Part shown: positions 7,320-15,103 of the stretch, piece after piece
How the letters are laid out: every line of letters starts with the position of its first letter
Numbering within the stretch: position 1 is the first letter of the stretch
Assembly (NCBI GenBank): GCA_014799645.1
Contig: JAAVHQ010000028.1
Span: 10,439 to 35,575 of the forward strand
DNA length: 25,137 nt
DNA from: Clostridiales bacterium
GTDB lineage: Bacteria; Bacillota; Clostridia; Christensenellales; UBA3700
Direction of reading: 5' to 3'
The notes under the pieces: generated by a model
The model's database searches: none
Seen by the model: only the letters and a program-made list of their open reading frames with translations
Told to the model about the DNA's origin: nothing
Translations under genes and position numbers: made by a program

Positions 7320-7383
7320 AAATGAACATTATTCAAACTATATGGTATGAAAAGTTGAACGCTCTGTATTTTGAAAGTTTTTC

Positions 7384-7412
7384 TTGACGATACCATGTAA
7401 TTTTTGTATACT
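7384..7412 (+). promoter_or_regulatory. Promoter of the ankyrin-repeat gene
   Basis: TTGACG at 7384-7389 and TATACT at 7407-7412 with exactly 17 bases between, about 30 bases before the start codon. Confidence 0.75.
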
Positions 7413-7443
7413 TTAATTGAAAATACGATAAAAGGTAATGAGT

Positions 7444-8424
7444 ATGGCTTACGATTACGGTTACGATGAACTTAGCAACAAATTGATTGAATTATTTTAC
7501 ACATGCAATCCCGATTATAAAACTGCAGAGGAGCTGATAAAACAGGGCGCAGATGTAAATGCAATTGGCAAAAACGATGACGAGAACATTCTTTCCACCA
7601 TTTTGTCAAATTTCGGGCTCTTAGGAAATGACGACAATGTTGAGAATGAGAATGGAGTGTCGACTGTTTCTCTTGGGGTAACAATGTGCGATGTCATTCG
7701 CTTTTTTCTCAATCACGGATTTGACGTGACGAAATGTGACGGGCGCTTTGGAGCACAATGCTTGTATGAACTGACCTTGTCTACTTGTGATAAATACATG
7801 ATTGAAGCGACGAAAATTTTGCTGGATGCCGGAGCTCAAAATTGTCCCACTTCCCTTGAATCGGACGCAGAAACGCCGAGGGATTTCATGGGTTATGAGG
7901 GATGTTTTCAAGACTCGTGCGAATGCAATCATCATTTGGGCAATATTTACGAAGCAGTGTATCAAATTTATCAGGCAATAGAAGACGGGAAACCCTATAG
8001 TGGCATTGACTCATATGAAAAGGCAATTGGTAAAAAGATACTGAAAATATTAGCAAAAAGCAACAATCAGTCTGTTTTTTATCCTTTGAACTTGCCACAA
8101 TTTAGTAAAAAGAATTGCTACACCGCAACTTTATACTTTATCTACGAGGGAGGCGCATTGATTTCAACTCAATATGCTGATTTTTGGACGGATACCGTGT
8201 TACCTGACGAACCATTGATTGACGTTTCTCAACAATTTGAAGGGATTGTCGGTAGCGAAATTAGCGGTTTTAAATACGACCATAAAACTATAAGAAATGG
8301 TACAACAAGTTACGATCAGCCAATTACCACGCTTGAGATGAGTTCTGGCAGTAAAGTTAGATTTTCTATCAATTTCGGCGAAGTTAACGAAGAAGACCGA
8401 GCGGCATATTTTGAACTCCTGTAA
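7444..8424 (+). CDS. Ankyrin-repeat protein of unknown function
   Basis: A cytoplasmic protein of 326 residues. The first half has ankyrin-like units. The clearest reads TAEELIKQGADVNAIGKNDD. Two weaker ones are around DVIRFFLNHGFDVTKCDG and ATKILLDAGAQNCPTS. Ankyrin repeats mediate protein-protein contacts. The C-terminal 150 residues are not ankyrin and are not recognised; they contain a beta-rich end (ITTLEMSSGSKVRFSINFGE) and a short Cys/His cluster in the middle (CFQDSCECNHH). The start at 7444 is preferred over the ATG at 7438 because AAAGG at 7431-7435 lies eight bases from 7444 but only two from 7438. The gene has its own promoter and is followed closely by two small genes, suggesting one transcript to 8984. 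It is AT-rich relative to the core genes. Proteins of this plan often sit in accessory or immunity islands, but nothing here proves that role. Confidence 0.78.
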   Translation: MAYDYGYDELSNKLIELFYTCNPDYKTAEELIKQGADVNAIGKNDDENILSTILSNFGLLGNDDNVENENGVSTVSLGVTMCDVIRFFLNHGFDVTKCDGRFGAQCLYELTLSTCDKYMIEATKILLDAGAQNCPTSLESDAETPRDFMGYEGCFQDSCECNHHLGNIYEAVYQIYQAIEDGKPYSGIDSYEKAIGKKILKILAKSNNQSVFYPLNLPQFSKKNCYTATLYFIYEGGALISTQYADFWTDTVLPDEPLIDVSQQFEGIVGSEISGFKYDHKTIRNGTTSYDQPITTLEMSSGSKVRFSINFGEVNEEDRAAYFELL

Positions 8425-8460
8425 AACAATGCTATCGCAATTCAATAAGTCTTCATTGCG

Positions 8461-8826
8461 ATGGCTGGTATAATAAGAATGACAAATAATCAATTAACGG
8501 AAATAATTAGAACTACAAATCAGAAAAAAATCGCAAAACAGTTAAACGAATTTGGATATACTTTGTGCAATAAAGACCATAGGCTCGGTAAAATCAACGT
8601 TATAGAACTCGTGAAAGCAATTATGTTTGAAACAGTAGATTTTGCCGATGATGAGCATAAATACCTTTTTAATGGTAGAATTTGCGGCACTGTCAAAGGA
8701 TATGAAAACTACGAATTTGTGATTGTTAATAAATATGATATTAAAAAAGCCAACGATGTATTAGATGACGAAGAAATGGCAATTCAGACTAATATGTTCA
8801 TTTGGGCAAAGGAGATTGAGAGATGA
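8461..8826 (+). CDS. Small unknown protein, middle gene of the ankyrin cassette
   Basis: No family is recognised. The product is up to 121 residues, soluble, with an amphipathic N-terminal helix (TNNQLTEIIRTTNQKKIAKQ), a middle that could be a compact alpha/beta fold (KYLFNGRICGTVKGYENYEF), and a polar C-terminus. The start is uncertain: neither the ATG at 8461 nor the in-frame ATG at 8479 has a good ribosome binding site, so translation may depend on the ankyrin gene ending 36 bases upstream. Its stop codon overlaps the next start as ATGA, which supports a real gene in a co-translated pair with the 53-aa Cys-rich protein. Base use is AT-rich like its neighbours. The function is unknown. Confidence 0.65.
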   Translation: MAGIIRMTNNQLTEIIRTTNQKKIAKQLNEFGYTLCNKDHRLGKINVIELVKAIMFETVDFADDEHKYLFNGRICGTVKGYENYEFVIVNKYDIKKANDVLDDEEMAIQTNMFIWAKEIER

Positions 8827-8984
8827 AGGATTATAAATGCGACAACTGTGCTTACTGCGAAACCACAAATAGTTTTTTCACTCGTTGGTGCAGTTATTGG
8901 AATAAAATGACATTTTTAGCAAGCGGTTGTTACCGAGATACGACTGTGTTAGATTATGATTATGAGGATGTCGACGATATATAA
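8823..8984 (+). CDS. 53-residue cysteine-rich mini-protein
   Basis: A short gene easily missed by length cut-offs. It starts with an ATGA overlap on the stop of the preceding gene and has AAAGGAG ending ten bases before the ATG, inside the upstream frame. The product starts MKDYKCDNCAYCETTNSFF and has five cysteines, in a CxxCxxC cluster (C6, C9, C12), C23 and C36. The spacing suggests a small zinc-binding or disulfide-stabilised fold, similar in feel to the many short Cys-cluster proteins of gut Firmicutes and their phages. The C-terminus is strongly acidic (about DYDYEDVDDI). There is no signal peptide. It ends 10 bases before a hairpin that closes the cassette. The function is unknown; that it is a real gene rests on the RBS, the overlap and the Cys pattern. 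Confidence 0.68.
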   Translation: MKDYKCDNCAYCETTNSFFTRWCSYWNKMTFLASGCYRDTTVLDYDYEDVDDI

Positions 8985-8994
8985 TGGACGTGGC

Positions 8995-9030
8995 GCACAA
9001 TACTAGTTTACGAAGTTAGTGTGCTTTTTT
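8995..9030 (+). terminator. Probable terminator of the ankyrin cassette
   Basis: GCACA at 8995-8999 pairs with TGTGC at 9020-9024. The stem extends through CTA/TAG after a three-base bulge, and is followed by six Ts. It is weaker than the others in the window. Confidence 0.55.
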
Positions 9031-9060
9031 ATTGTCGCCGGTATACCTTTGTGGTTAATA

Positions 9061-9089
9061 TTGACAGCATTAAAGACGGATGATATAAT
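9061..9089 (+). promoter_or_regulatory. Consensus promoter of the flavodoxin-fold oxidoreductase gene
   Basis: A perfect TTGACA (9061-9066) and a perfect TATAAT (9084-9089) are separated by exactly 17 bases, with a TGA extension. Confidence 0.85.
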
Positions 9090-9116
9090 TAAATCAATAA
9101 GGTTTTCGAGAAATTT

Positions 9117-9836
9117 ATGAAGATTGTGGTAATAAACGGCACGGAGAAAAAAGGTGTCACGTTCAAAATAAAAGAGATGTTTTTGGAAAGTTTTCGCGAT
9201 AGGGCGGATATTGTGGAATTTTATCTTCCCAAAGATTGTCCAAATTTTTGCGTTGGCTGCACGACTTGTTTTGCGAAAGGCGAGGATAAGTGCAAAGATT
9301 TCGAGTATTCTAGGCCGATAAGAGAAGCGATAGAGTCAGCCGATTTATTGGTATTCGCAACTCCGTCGTACGTCATGCACACCACTGGCGCGATGAAATC
9401 TTTTCTTGACCATATGGCATTTCGCTGGATGCCGCATAGACCGCATCCGTCAATGTTTTCAAAGAGAGCGGTCATTATTTCGCAGTGTCTAGGCGCAGGC
9501 GCGAAATCAGCGGCGAAGGATATAAAGGATAGTCTAGCGTGGTGGGGAATTTCAAAAATAGATGTTTTCACGACAAGTCTTATGAGCGATATTTCTTGGG
9601 ATAAGTTGCCACAAAAGAAACAAATCAAGATAGAGAAGAAAATAAAGAAATTTTCAAATAGGCTGGCGAAAATCAACTATTCAAAACCTGCTCGCACAAA
9701 GTTTTCGACCAAACTAAAATTTTATATGTGTCGTATGATACAAAAATCAATTCGCAAAAAGCAAGTAGAAAGTCTTGATTGCGAGTATTGGCTCGAGCAA
9801 GGTTGGTTGGCAAATAAGCGTCCTTGGAAGATTTAG
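9117..9836 (+). CDS. Flavodoxin-fold NAD(P)H-dependent FMN oxidoreductase with N-terminal Cys cluster
   Basis: A cytoplasmic flavoprotein of the NADPH-dependent FMN reductase / multimeric flavodoxin superfamily, transferring electrons to small acceptors. Seen: the opening beta strand MKIVVINGTEKKG with the phosphate-binding loop of FMN, a cysteine cluster (C41, C45, C48, C51, C59) in PNFCVGCTTCF, and the FMN loop TPSYVMHTTGAMKSFLDH (82-99), which is diagnostic of the family. The Cys cluster resembles that of iron-sulfur flavoproteins and related oxidoreductases, but bound Fe-S is not proven. The C-terminal 60 residues are very basic (many K and R) and longer than in minimal members. The gene has a consensus promoter and stands alone. 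The ribosome binding site is weak (AAGG 14 bases upstream). The physiological substrate is unknown. Confidence 0.88.
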   Translation: MKIVVINGTEKKGVTFKIKEMFLESFRDRADIVEFYLPKDCPNFCVGCTTCFAKGEDKCKDFEYSRPIREAIESADLLVFATPSYVMHTTGAMKSFLDHMAFRWMPHRPHPSMFSKRAVIISQCLGAGAKSAAKDIKDSLAWWGISKIDVFTTSLMSDISWDKLPQKKQIKIEKKIKKFSNRLAKINYSKPARTKFSTKLKFYMCRMIQKSIRKKQVESLDCEYWLEQGWLANKRPWKI

Positions 9837-9838
9837 TA

Positions 9839-9866
9839 TTGAAATATCCAAATTTTATGATATAAT
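9839..9866 (+). promoter_or_regulatory. Promoter of the transglutaminase-like lipoprotein gene
   Basis: TTGAAA at 9839-9844 and TATAAT at 9861-9866, spacer 16 bases, with a TGA extension. It begins immediately after the preceding stop codon. Confidence 0.75.
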
Positions 9867-9904
9867 TAAATTATAAAATACGTTAAAGAAACTTGAGGTA
9901 GTAT

Positions 9905-10801
9905 ATGAGACGAAAAGCGATACTGTGCATAAGCGTGATATTGTTGGTGACAGTCGTTGCAATGAGTGGATGCGGATATAAATGGCAAAGTTTTGAAACT
10001 TATGCAGAATGGTTAAGAGAAGACAATGACTTTGATAGCGCACAAAGTATAGATTTGGATGAGCCTTATGGGATTGGGAATGAAGTTTGTCTGCAAATTG
10101 CGGAGAAGTATAGAATTGCAGAAATCGCAGGAGACGGAAACACTAAAGATAAGACGTTGAATGTCTTGAAATGGGTAAGCGACAACGTAATACACGACGG
10201 CTCACAAATGATAGACTTAGACAAATTGAATGGCTACACGCTGCTTGAATACGGCTATGGCACAGGAAAAGGAATGAATTGCTATTGCTTAGCGTTGGTC
10301 ATGACAGACTGTATGCAATCGTTAGGTATTAAGGCAAGGACGGTGTCGCTTATGCCGAAAGAGTACGACACCGGAGATAATCACGTAGTGACACACGTCT
10401 ATCTTGAAGAAGAAAACAGGTGGATAATGGTTGACCCGTCTTGGAATGCATATTTCAGCAAGGGAGACGGAACAATTATGAACGTGTTTGAATTGCGAGA
10501 CGCTTTCGCAAATGGTGATAAAGCTTTATTGAATGCCGAAGCAAATCATAATGGTGAAATGGCGGATGAAGATTATTATAAAAAATATATGGCAAAAAAT
10601 TTATATTGGTTTCGTATAATGCTTTGGAATGATACTTATAGTTGCGTACCAGCGGGATTTGATTTAACTCAGTGGTGGGTTGATCAATTAACTTGGCGTA
10701 TCAAAAACGGAATGAAAGTAGACAATAAAGAAGCGCTTATAGAAGAAACTAGGCAAATGGAATTTGTAAACCTAAATAAAGCCGATTTTCTAAAACCTTA
10801 A
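9905..10801 (+). CDS. Transglutaminase-like domain lipoprotein
   Basis: A 298-residue exported lipoprotein. The N-terminus has positive residues, a hydrophobic helix and the lipobox AMSGC with Cys23 as the likely lipidated residue, so the protein should be anchored on the outer face of the membrane. A transglutaminase-like cysteine protease fold follows, with a complete Cys-His-Asp triad visible: Cys126 in KGMNCYCLAL, His164 in HVVTHVYLEE and Asp177 in WIMVDPSWNA. The segment GIKARTVSL after the Cys helix has the exact spacing of the family. Bacterial members usually act as peptidases or peptide-modifying enzymes rather than true crosslinkers. RBS GAGGT at 9895-9899. Monocistronic with its own promoter and terminator; AT-rich. 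The substrate is unknown. Confidence 0.9.
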   Translation: MRRKAILCISVILLVTVVAMSGCGYKWQSFETYAEWLREDNDFDSAQSIDLDEPYGIGNEVCLQIAEKYRIAEIAGDGNTKDKTLNVLKWVSDNVIHDGSQMIDLDKLNGYTLLEYGYGTGKGMNCYCLALVMTDCMQSLGIKARTVSLMPKEYDTGDNHVVTHVYLEEENRWIMVDPSWNAYFSKGDGTIMNVFELRDAFANGDKALLNAEANHNGEMADEDYYKKYMAKNLYWFRIMLWNDTYSCVPAGFDLTQWWVDQLTWRIKNGMKVDNKEALIEETRQMEFVNLNKADFLKP

Positions 10802-10824
10802 AACGTAATATATAGAAGTCACGT

Positions 10825-10859
10825 AAAAGCCACAGTCCTTCATCAGGCGGTGGCTTTTT
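10825..10859. terminator. Terminator after the transglutaminase gene
   Basis: AAAAGCCAC at 10825-10833 pairs with GTGGCTTTT at 10850-10858 around a 16-base loop, followed by TTG and a T-rich stretch. Confidence 0.82.
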
Positions 10860-10878
10860 GTATTTTTCTTATAATGTA

Positions 10879-10907
10879 TTGAAAGAAAAGTTGAAATATG
10901 GTAGAAT
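10879..10907 (+). promoter_or_regulatory. Promoter of the GH95 gene
   Basis: TTGAAA at 10879-10884 and TAGAAT at 10902-10907 with exactly 17 bases between. Confidence 0.65.
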
Positions 10908-10939
10908 ATAAATATTCTAAGTAAGCGGCAGGGGATAAT

Positions 10940-13288
10940 ATGAGAATTTTTTACAACGAAGTCGCATCGAAAAGAAAAGTCAAAATTTTGCAAAAAGCCA
11001 AGGGACGGGAAAATAGGTGGCAACAGCAAGCGTTGCCGCTAGGCAACGGTACGCTCGGAATTACGCTTATGGGCGAGCCTTTTGCGGAAGAGATTGTCGT
11101 CAATGAAAAGTCGTTGTGGACGGGCGGTCCGTCGCCAAAGAGACCGAATTATTGCGGTGGGAATATTTCCGAAATTGACGGCGAGAAGACGTCGGATATA
11201 TTCAAAAGCGCAAGAGAGAAGTTGGCGAAAGGCGAAAATGCCGACGGACTTTGCGAGAAGTTGGTGGGCGCGCAAGACGGCTACGGAAGTTATCAATGCG
11301 CAGGCATTTTGAAAGTCAACGGCAAAAAAAGAAAGTACAAGGACTATGAATTCGGACTCGACTTGGATAACGCAATTTCCACTTGCAAATGGACGGAAGA
11401 GGGCGGAAGAACCCAAAGAAAAGCGTTCGTATCATGTCCCGATAAAGTTGCGATAATAGAGCAAAAGGGCGATTGTCCGAGCGATTTTGAAATCGTATTT
11501 GATTCGTATGCGCAAGGCAAGACGGATATAAAAATCAATGACGGCAGACTTATTCTCGGCGGAAACCTCGACGACAATAACCTTGCCTACGCGATGGCGA
11601 TTGACGTAATTTGCGACGGCGAAGTGAAGCCTATTTGTAACGGTTGGCAAGTCGCAGGCGCAAAAAATCTATTGCTTGTCTTCACGTATTTGACCGATTA
11701 CGCCGACGAATATCCGCATTATAGGACGGGCGAGAGCCTTGACGAGTTAAAGGCGAAAGCGGTCGATAGAGTAAACGTAGCGGTCGCGAAAGGCGTAAAA
11801 GAATTGACGGACAGACATATCGCCGATTGGCAAGCTGTATATAGCAACTTCGAGTTTTCGCTCAGTGCGCAAGAGCCGAATTTGCCGACGGATAAATTGC
11901 TTGCAAGATATGCAAAGGCAAGCGTAAACGACAAGAAGTGGTTGGAGAGTTTACTATTCGCTTACGGAAGGTATTTGCTCGTAGCGTCGTCGCGCAAGGA
12001 CGATTCATTACCATGCAATTTGCAAGGAATATGGAATATCTCAAATTCGCCGATGTGGGCGAGCGACTATCACCTGAATATAAATTTGCAGATGAATTAT
12101 TGGCTTGCGCCTTTGTGCGGTCTTACAGATTGCGGTATGCCTTTGGTAAGGTATCTTGAAAAATTACGCAAACCTGGAAGAATTACCGCGCATACCTATT
12201 GCTCAATTGGCGACGGCGAGAGCGAAAGCGGATATTTGTATCACACCCAAAATACGCCGTTCGGGTGGACTTGCCCCGGGTGGCAATTCCGTTGGGGGTG
12301 GTCGTCCGCGGCGGTAGCGTGGATACTTCACAACATTTATGAATTCTATTTATTCAGCAATGACAAGGAATTGCTTAAACAAATCTATCCTATGCTCAAA
12401 GAGGCGACTTACACTTACGACGCATTGCTCGACAAGTCGGGCGAAAGGTGGGTTACGTCGCCTTGCTATTCGCCTGAGCACGGGCCGATAACTCATGGAA
12501 ACGTCTATGAACAGACATTCGTGCAACAGTTGTATATGGACGTAATTGACGCAGCGAAGGCGCTCGGCGTGGACGGCGATAAGATAGAGTATTGGCAAGA
12601 GGTTTGCGATAGATTGAAGCCTTGCGAGATAGGCGCAGACGGGCAAATGTTGGAGTGGTATCACGAGACGACTTTGGGTTCGGTCGGGGCGAAAAAACAC
12701 CGTCACGTATCGCATCTAATGTCGCTTTATCCGTGCGCTTTGATTGACGAGGATAGGAAGGATTTGCTTGATGCGGTAAGAGTATCTCTTGAAGACAGAG
12801 GGGATAAGTCGACGGGTTGGGCGACCGCGCTAAGGCTTTGTCTTTGGGCAAGACTTTACGACGGCGAAAGAGCCTACCGTCTTGTCGACAGGCTTATAAG
12901 GAGCAATATTTATCAAAACTTGTGGGATACCCATCCGCCTTTCCAAATTGACGGCAACTTCGGTTATACCGCGGGAGTATGCGAACTATTGGTACATTCT
13001 CACGCAAATGCGGTAAGGCTTTTACCTACGCTTCCGCCTACTTGGAGCGACGGCTACGTCAAAGGTTTAGGCGTACGCGGCGGATTTACTTTGGATATGA
13101 AATGGCAGGATAAAGAGTGGGTTGAACTCAAAGTCAAGTCGGCGTCTGGCGGTAAATTCAAAATGCATTGCGAAGAGAGTATAGTCGTGACGGATAAGGA
13201 CGGCAGTACCGTCAAAGTCGACAAAGAGAGCGGTATTATTTCTTGGCATTGCGAAAAGGGCAACGAATACACGGTAATCAAGAATTGA
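10940..13288 (+). CDS. Glycoside hydrolase family 95 (alpha-L-fucosidase / alpha-L-galactosidase type)
   Basis: An inverting glycosidase of 782 residues that would remove terminal alpha-1,2-linked L-fucose, or in some members L-galactose, from host glycans or plant polysaccharides. Seen in order: the GH95 N-terminal beta domain with ALPLGNGTLGITLMG (31-45) and NEKSLWTGGP (55-64), then the (alpha/alpha)6 barrel with LPCNLQGIWN (357-366), HLNINLQMNYW (378-388), SPEHGPITHG (511-520), HRHVSHLMSLYP (587-598) and FQIDGNFG (668-675), then a C-terminal beta domain. By analogy with the characterised Bifidobacterium enzyme, the Asn residues of HLNIN, Glu513 and Asp671 are the likely catalytic group; this mapping is from memory. 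No signal peptide, so it is probably cytoplasmic and acts on imported oligosaccharides. RBS AGGGGA lies before the ATG. There are no transporter or fucose genes nearby. Confidence 0.93.
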   Translation: MRIFYNEVASKRKVKILQKAKGRENRWQQQALPLGNGTLGITLMGEPFAEEIVVNEKSLWTGGPSPKRPNYCGGNISEIDGEKTSDIFKSAREKLAKGENADGLCEKLVGAQDGYGSYQCAGILKVNGKKRKYKDYEFGLDLDNAISTCKWTEEGGRTQRKAFVSCPDKVAIIEQKGDCPSDFEIVFDSYAQGKTDIKINDGRLILGGNLDDNNLAYAMAIDVICDGEVKPICNGWQVAGAKNLLLVFTYLTDYADEYPHYRTGESLDELKAKAVDRVNVAVAKGVKELTDRHIADWQAVYSNFEFSLSAQEPNLPTDKLLARYAKASVNDKKWLESLLFAYGRYLLVASSRKDDSLPCNLQGIWNISNSPMWASDYHLNINLQMNYWLAPLCGLTDCGMPLVRYLEKLRKPGRITAHTYCSIGDGESESGYLYHTQNTPFGWTCPGWQFRWGWSSAAVAWILHNIYEFYLFSNDKELLKQIYPMLKEATYTYDALLDKSGERWVTSPCYSPEHGPITHGNVYEQTFVQQLYMDVIDAAKALGVDGDKIEYWQEVCDRLKPCEIGADGQMLEWYHETTLGSVGAKKHRHVSHLMSLYPCALIDEDRKDLLDAVRVSLEDRGDKSTGWATALRLCLWARLYDGERAYRLVDRLIRSNIYQNLWDTHPPFQIDGNFGYTAGVCELLVHSHANAVRLLPTLPPTWSDGYVKGLGVRGGFTLDMKWQDKEWVELKVKSASGGKFKMHCEESIVVTDKDGSTVKVDKESGIISWHCEKGNEYTVIKN

Positions 13289-13298
13289 TAAATCAACT

Positions 13299-13326
13299 TT
13301 TACAATTCTTTAACATTTCATAAACT
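13299..13326 (+). promoter_or_regulatory. PhoP-box-like triple direct repeat before the response regulator operon
   Basis: TTTACA (13299), TTAACA (13310) and TAAACT (13321) start exactly 11 bases apart. TTWACA repeats with 5-base gaps are the classic binding pattern of PhoB/PhoP-type OmpR regulators, and one helical turn between half-sites is diagnostic of their tandem binding. The array sits 45-70 bases before a gene for just such a regulator, suggesting autoregulation. An AT-rich 8-bp inverted repeat, AAGAATTG (13280-13287) and CAATTCTT (13303-13310), overlaps it and the GH95 stop codon. Confidence 0.55.
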
Positions 13327-13376
13327 TTTTATAAATACATACGCGCGATAATAATATCGTAAAAGGAGATATGGCA

Positions 13377-14048
13377 TTGTTGAAAATACTTTTGGCGGAA
13401 GACGATAAAGATTTGAATAGATACGCTGGTTTTTGCTTGCGTAACGGCGGTTATGAGGTCGTGTCGTGCGCCGACGGCGAAGAGGCGTTGAAGGCTTTTG
13501 AAAGCAATAAATTCGACCTTATACTTACCGATATAATGATGCCGAAAGTGGACGGCTTCGAATTGGCGGAGAGCGTAAGACTGAGCGACAAAAACATTCC
13601 GATTATCTTTATGACGGCAAAGGATGATAAGCCTTCGCAGATTATGGGGTATGGCATCGGGATAGACGATTACGTCGTCAAGCCCTTCGATATGGACGTA
13701 CTGCTTATGAAGATTTCCGTACTCTTGCGCCGAGCAAAAATCAAGACGGACAAGGAATTGACGATTGGCAATTTCAAGATGAATACGGAAGAGAGAACTG
13801 CGACGATAGACGGCGAGGAAATAGCTTTGACTGTAAGAGAATTCGATTTGCTTTTCAAACTTTTGTCTTATCCGAAAAAGACTTTTACCCGTTCCGCGCT
13901 TATGGAAGAATTTTGGGATTTCGACTCCTCGGCGACGTCGAGAACCGTCGACGTATATATGGCGAAGATAAGAGAAAAGACTTCGTCTTGCGACGGATTT
14001 GAAATTCAAACGGTACACGGATTAGGCTATAAGGCGGTACTCAAATGA
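13377..14048 (+). CDS. OmpR/PhoB-family response regulator
   Basis: A cytoplasmic two-component response regulator of about 223 residues. The receiver domain opens LKILLAEDDKDL with the acidic pocket. The phosphoacceptor is Asp54 (numbering from the ATG at 13371) in DLILTDIMMPKVDG, with switch Thr82 in IFMTAKDD and Lys104 in VVKPFDM. A winged-helix DNA-binding domain follows (LTVREFDLLFKLL to SRTVDVYMAKIREK and VHGLGYKA). The start is chosen as TTG 13377 because AAAAGGAG at 13361-13368 is eight bases from it but only two from the ATG at 13371; the product would begin MLKILLAEDD, a very common form. The stop codon overlaps the kinase start (ATGA), so the pair is co-translated. A PhoP-box-like array lies upstream. 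The signal and regulon are unknown. Confidence 0.94.
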   Translation: MLKILLAEDDKDLNRYAGFCLRNGGYEVVSCADGEEALKAFESNKFDLILTDIMMPKVDGFELAESVRLSDKNIPIIFMTAKDDKPSQIMGYGIGIDDYVVKPFDMDVLLMKISVLLRRAKIKTDKELTIGNFKMNTEERTATIDGEEIALTVREFDLLFKLLSYPKKTFTRSALMEEFWDFDSSATSRTVDVYMAKIREKTSSCDGFEIQTVHGLGYKAVLK

Positions 14049-15103
14049 AAAAGCCTAAGGATAGAAAAGCAAATCAAATATGGAGTTATTTGGTCTTTTT
14101 CTTAGTGATTGCGGTCATTATTACCGTGACAATCCCTATCTTTGCGGTGGTAAGTCAAAAGAGCGGCGACGACAAGGCTATGCAAGCGATAGTGATGTTG
14201 CTTGTGATAATATTTTTGGCGGGAGTAGGCACGGTATTCGACGCTTTACGCAGAAAGTTAATGATAGAGCAACCTGTGGAAAAGATTTTGGAAGCAACGC
14301 AAAAAATTGCGTCGGGCGATTTCTCCGTAAAACTTACCGTTGACAAACCCTATCATAGGCAAAATCAATACGACACGATTATGGAAAACATCAATATTAT
14401 GACGGCGGAATTATCTCGCAACGAGGTACTCAAAAACGATTTCGTGTCCAACGTGTCGCATGAATTAAAAACGCCACTTACCGTGATTCAAAACTATTGT
14501 AGGTTATTGAAAGACGAAAATCTTGACAGCGAAACGCGTCAAAACTACGTAGATACGATAGTGCAAGCGTCAAGGAGACTTTCGTCTTTGGTGACGAATA
14601 TTCTCAAACTCAATAAGTTGGAAAATCAAGAAACAAAGCCTGAAATGGAAAGCGTAAAACTCAATAGTTTTGTTGAAGAAATTTTACTGCAATACGTCGA
14701 TTTGATTGACAGCAAAGATATAGTCCTAGACGTCGATTTGGCGGAAGTTACGGCGACAACCTCGACGAGTTGTTTGGAAATAGTGCTTGCCAATCTGCTT
14801 TCCAACGCAATCAAGTTTACTCCGAGCGGGGGCAAAATATCCGTATCGCTCAAAAACCAAAACGGCAGAGCAGTATTGAGCGTGGCGGACACGGGTTGCG
14901 GAATAGACCCCGAGACTGGCAAACATATCTTTGACAAGTTCTATCAAGGGGATACTTCCCATGCGCAGGAAGGCAACGGACTTGGTCTTGCGCTTGTCAA
15001 GAAAGTCATTGATTTGCTCGGCGGAGAAATCAGCGTCAAGAGCGGACTTGGCAAGGGCTCTACTTTTATTCTAACTTTGAGCGGGGACGTAAATGAGAAT
15101 TAA
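14045..15103 (+). CDS. Sensor histidine kinase, minimal-sensor type
   Basis: The membrane partner of the preceding regulator, 352 residues. Two hydrophobic helices (about 13-36 and 46-66) are joined by only about eight external residues (SQKSGDDK), so there is no room for an extracellular ligand domain. Such intramembrane-sensing or accessory-dependent kinases often read envelope stress through a partner membrane protein. After a HAMP-like stretch (IASGDFSVKL) come HisKA with His139 in NVSHELKTPLT, the N box around NLLSNAIKFTPSGG (Asn254), the G1 box DTGCGID (282-288), the G2 box GNGLGLALVKK (310-320) and GKGSTFILTL. All catalytic boxes are intact. The gene overlaps its regulator by 4 bases and the following membrane-protein gene by 11 bases, which makes that protein a candidate accessory sensor. 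Confidence 0.94.
   Translation: MKKPKDRKANQIWSYLVFFLVIAVIITVTIPIFAVVSQKSGDDKAMQAIVMLLVIIFLAGVGTVFDALRRKLMIEQPVEKILEATQKIASGDFSVKLTVDKPYHRQNQYDTIMENINIMTAELSRNEVLKNDFVSNVSHELKTPLTVIQNYCRLLKDENLDSETRQNYVDTIVQASRRLSSLVTNILKLNKLENQETKPEMESVKLNSFVEEILLQYVDLIDSKDIVLDVDLAEVTATTSTSCLEIVLANLLSNAIKFTPSGGKISVSLKNQNGRAVLSVADTGCGIDPETGKHIFDKFYQGDTSHAQEGNGLGLALVKKVIDLLGGEISVKSGLGKGSTFILTLSGDVNEN

Noticed and set aside
8466..8479. TGGTATAAT as a promoter giving a leaderless mRNA for the 121-aa gene
   Set aside because: Initiation would fall at or after the ATG at 8479 and no later start fits, so this is probably chance in coding or AT-rich sequence.
12350..12851. Two long minus-strand frames inside the GH95 gene
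   Set aside because: Both overlap each other and the GH95 catalytic domain; arginine-rich shadow translations.
13329..14018. 229-codon minus-strand frame opposite the response regulator
   Set aside because: An antisense shadow of an OmpR-type gene with intact motifs; no ribosome site or recognisable protein content.
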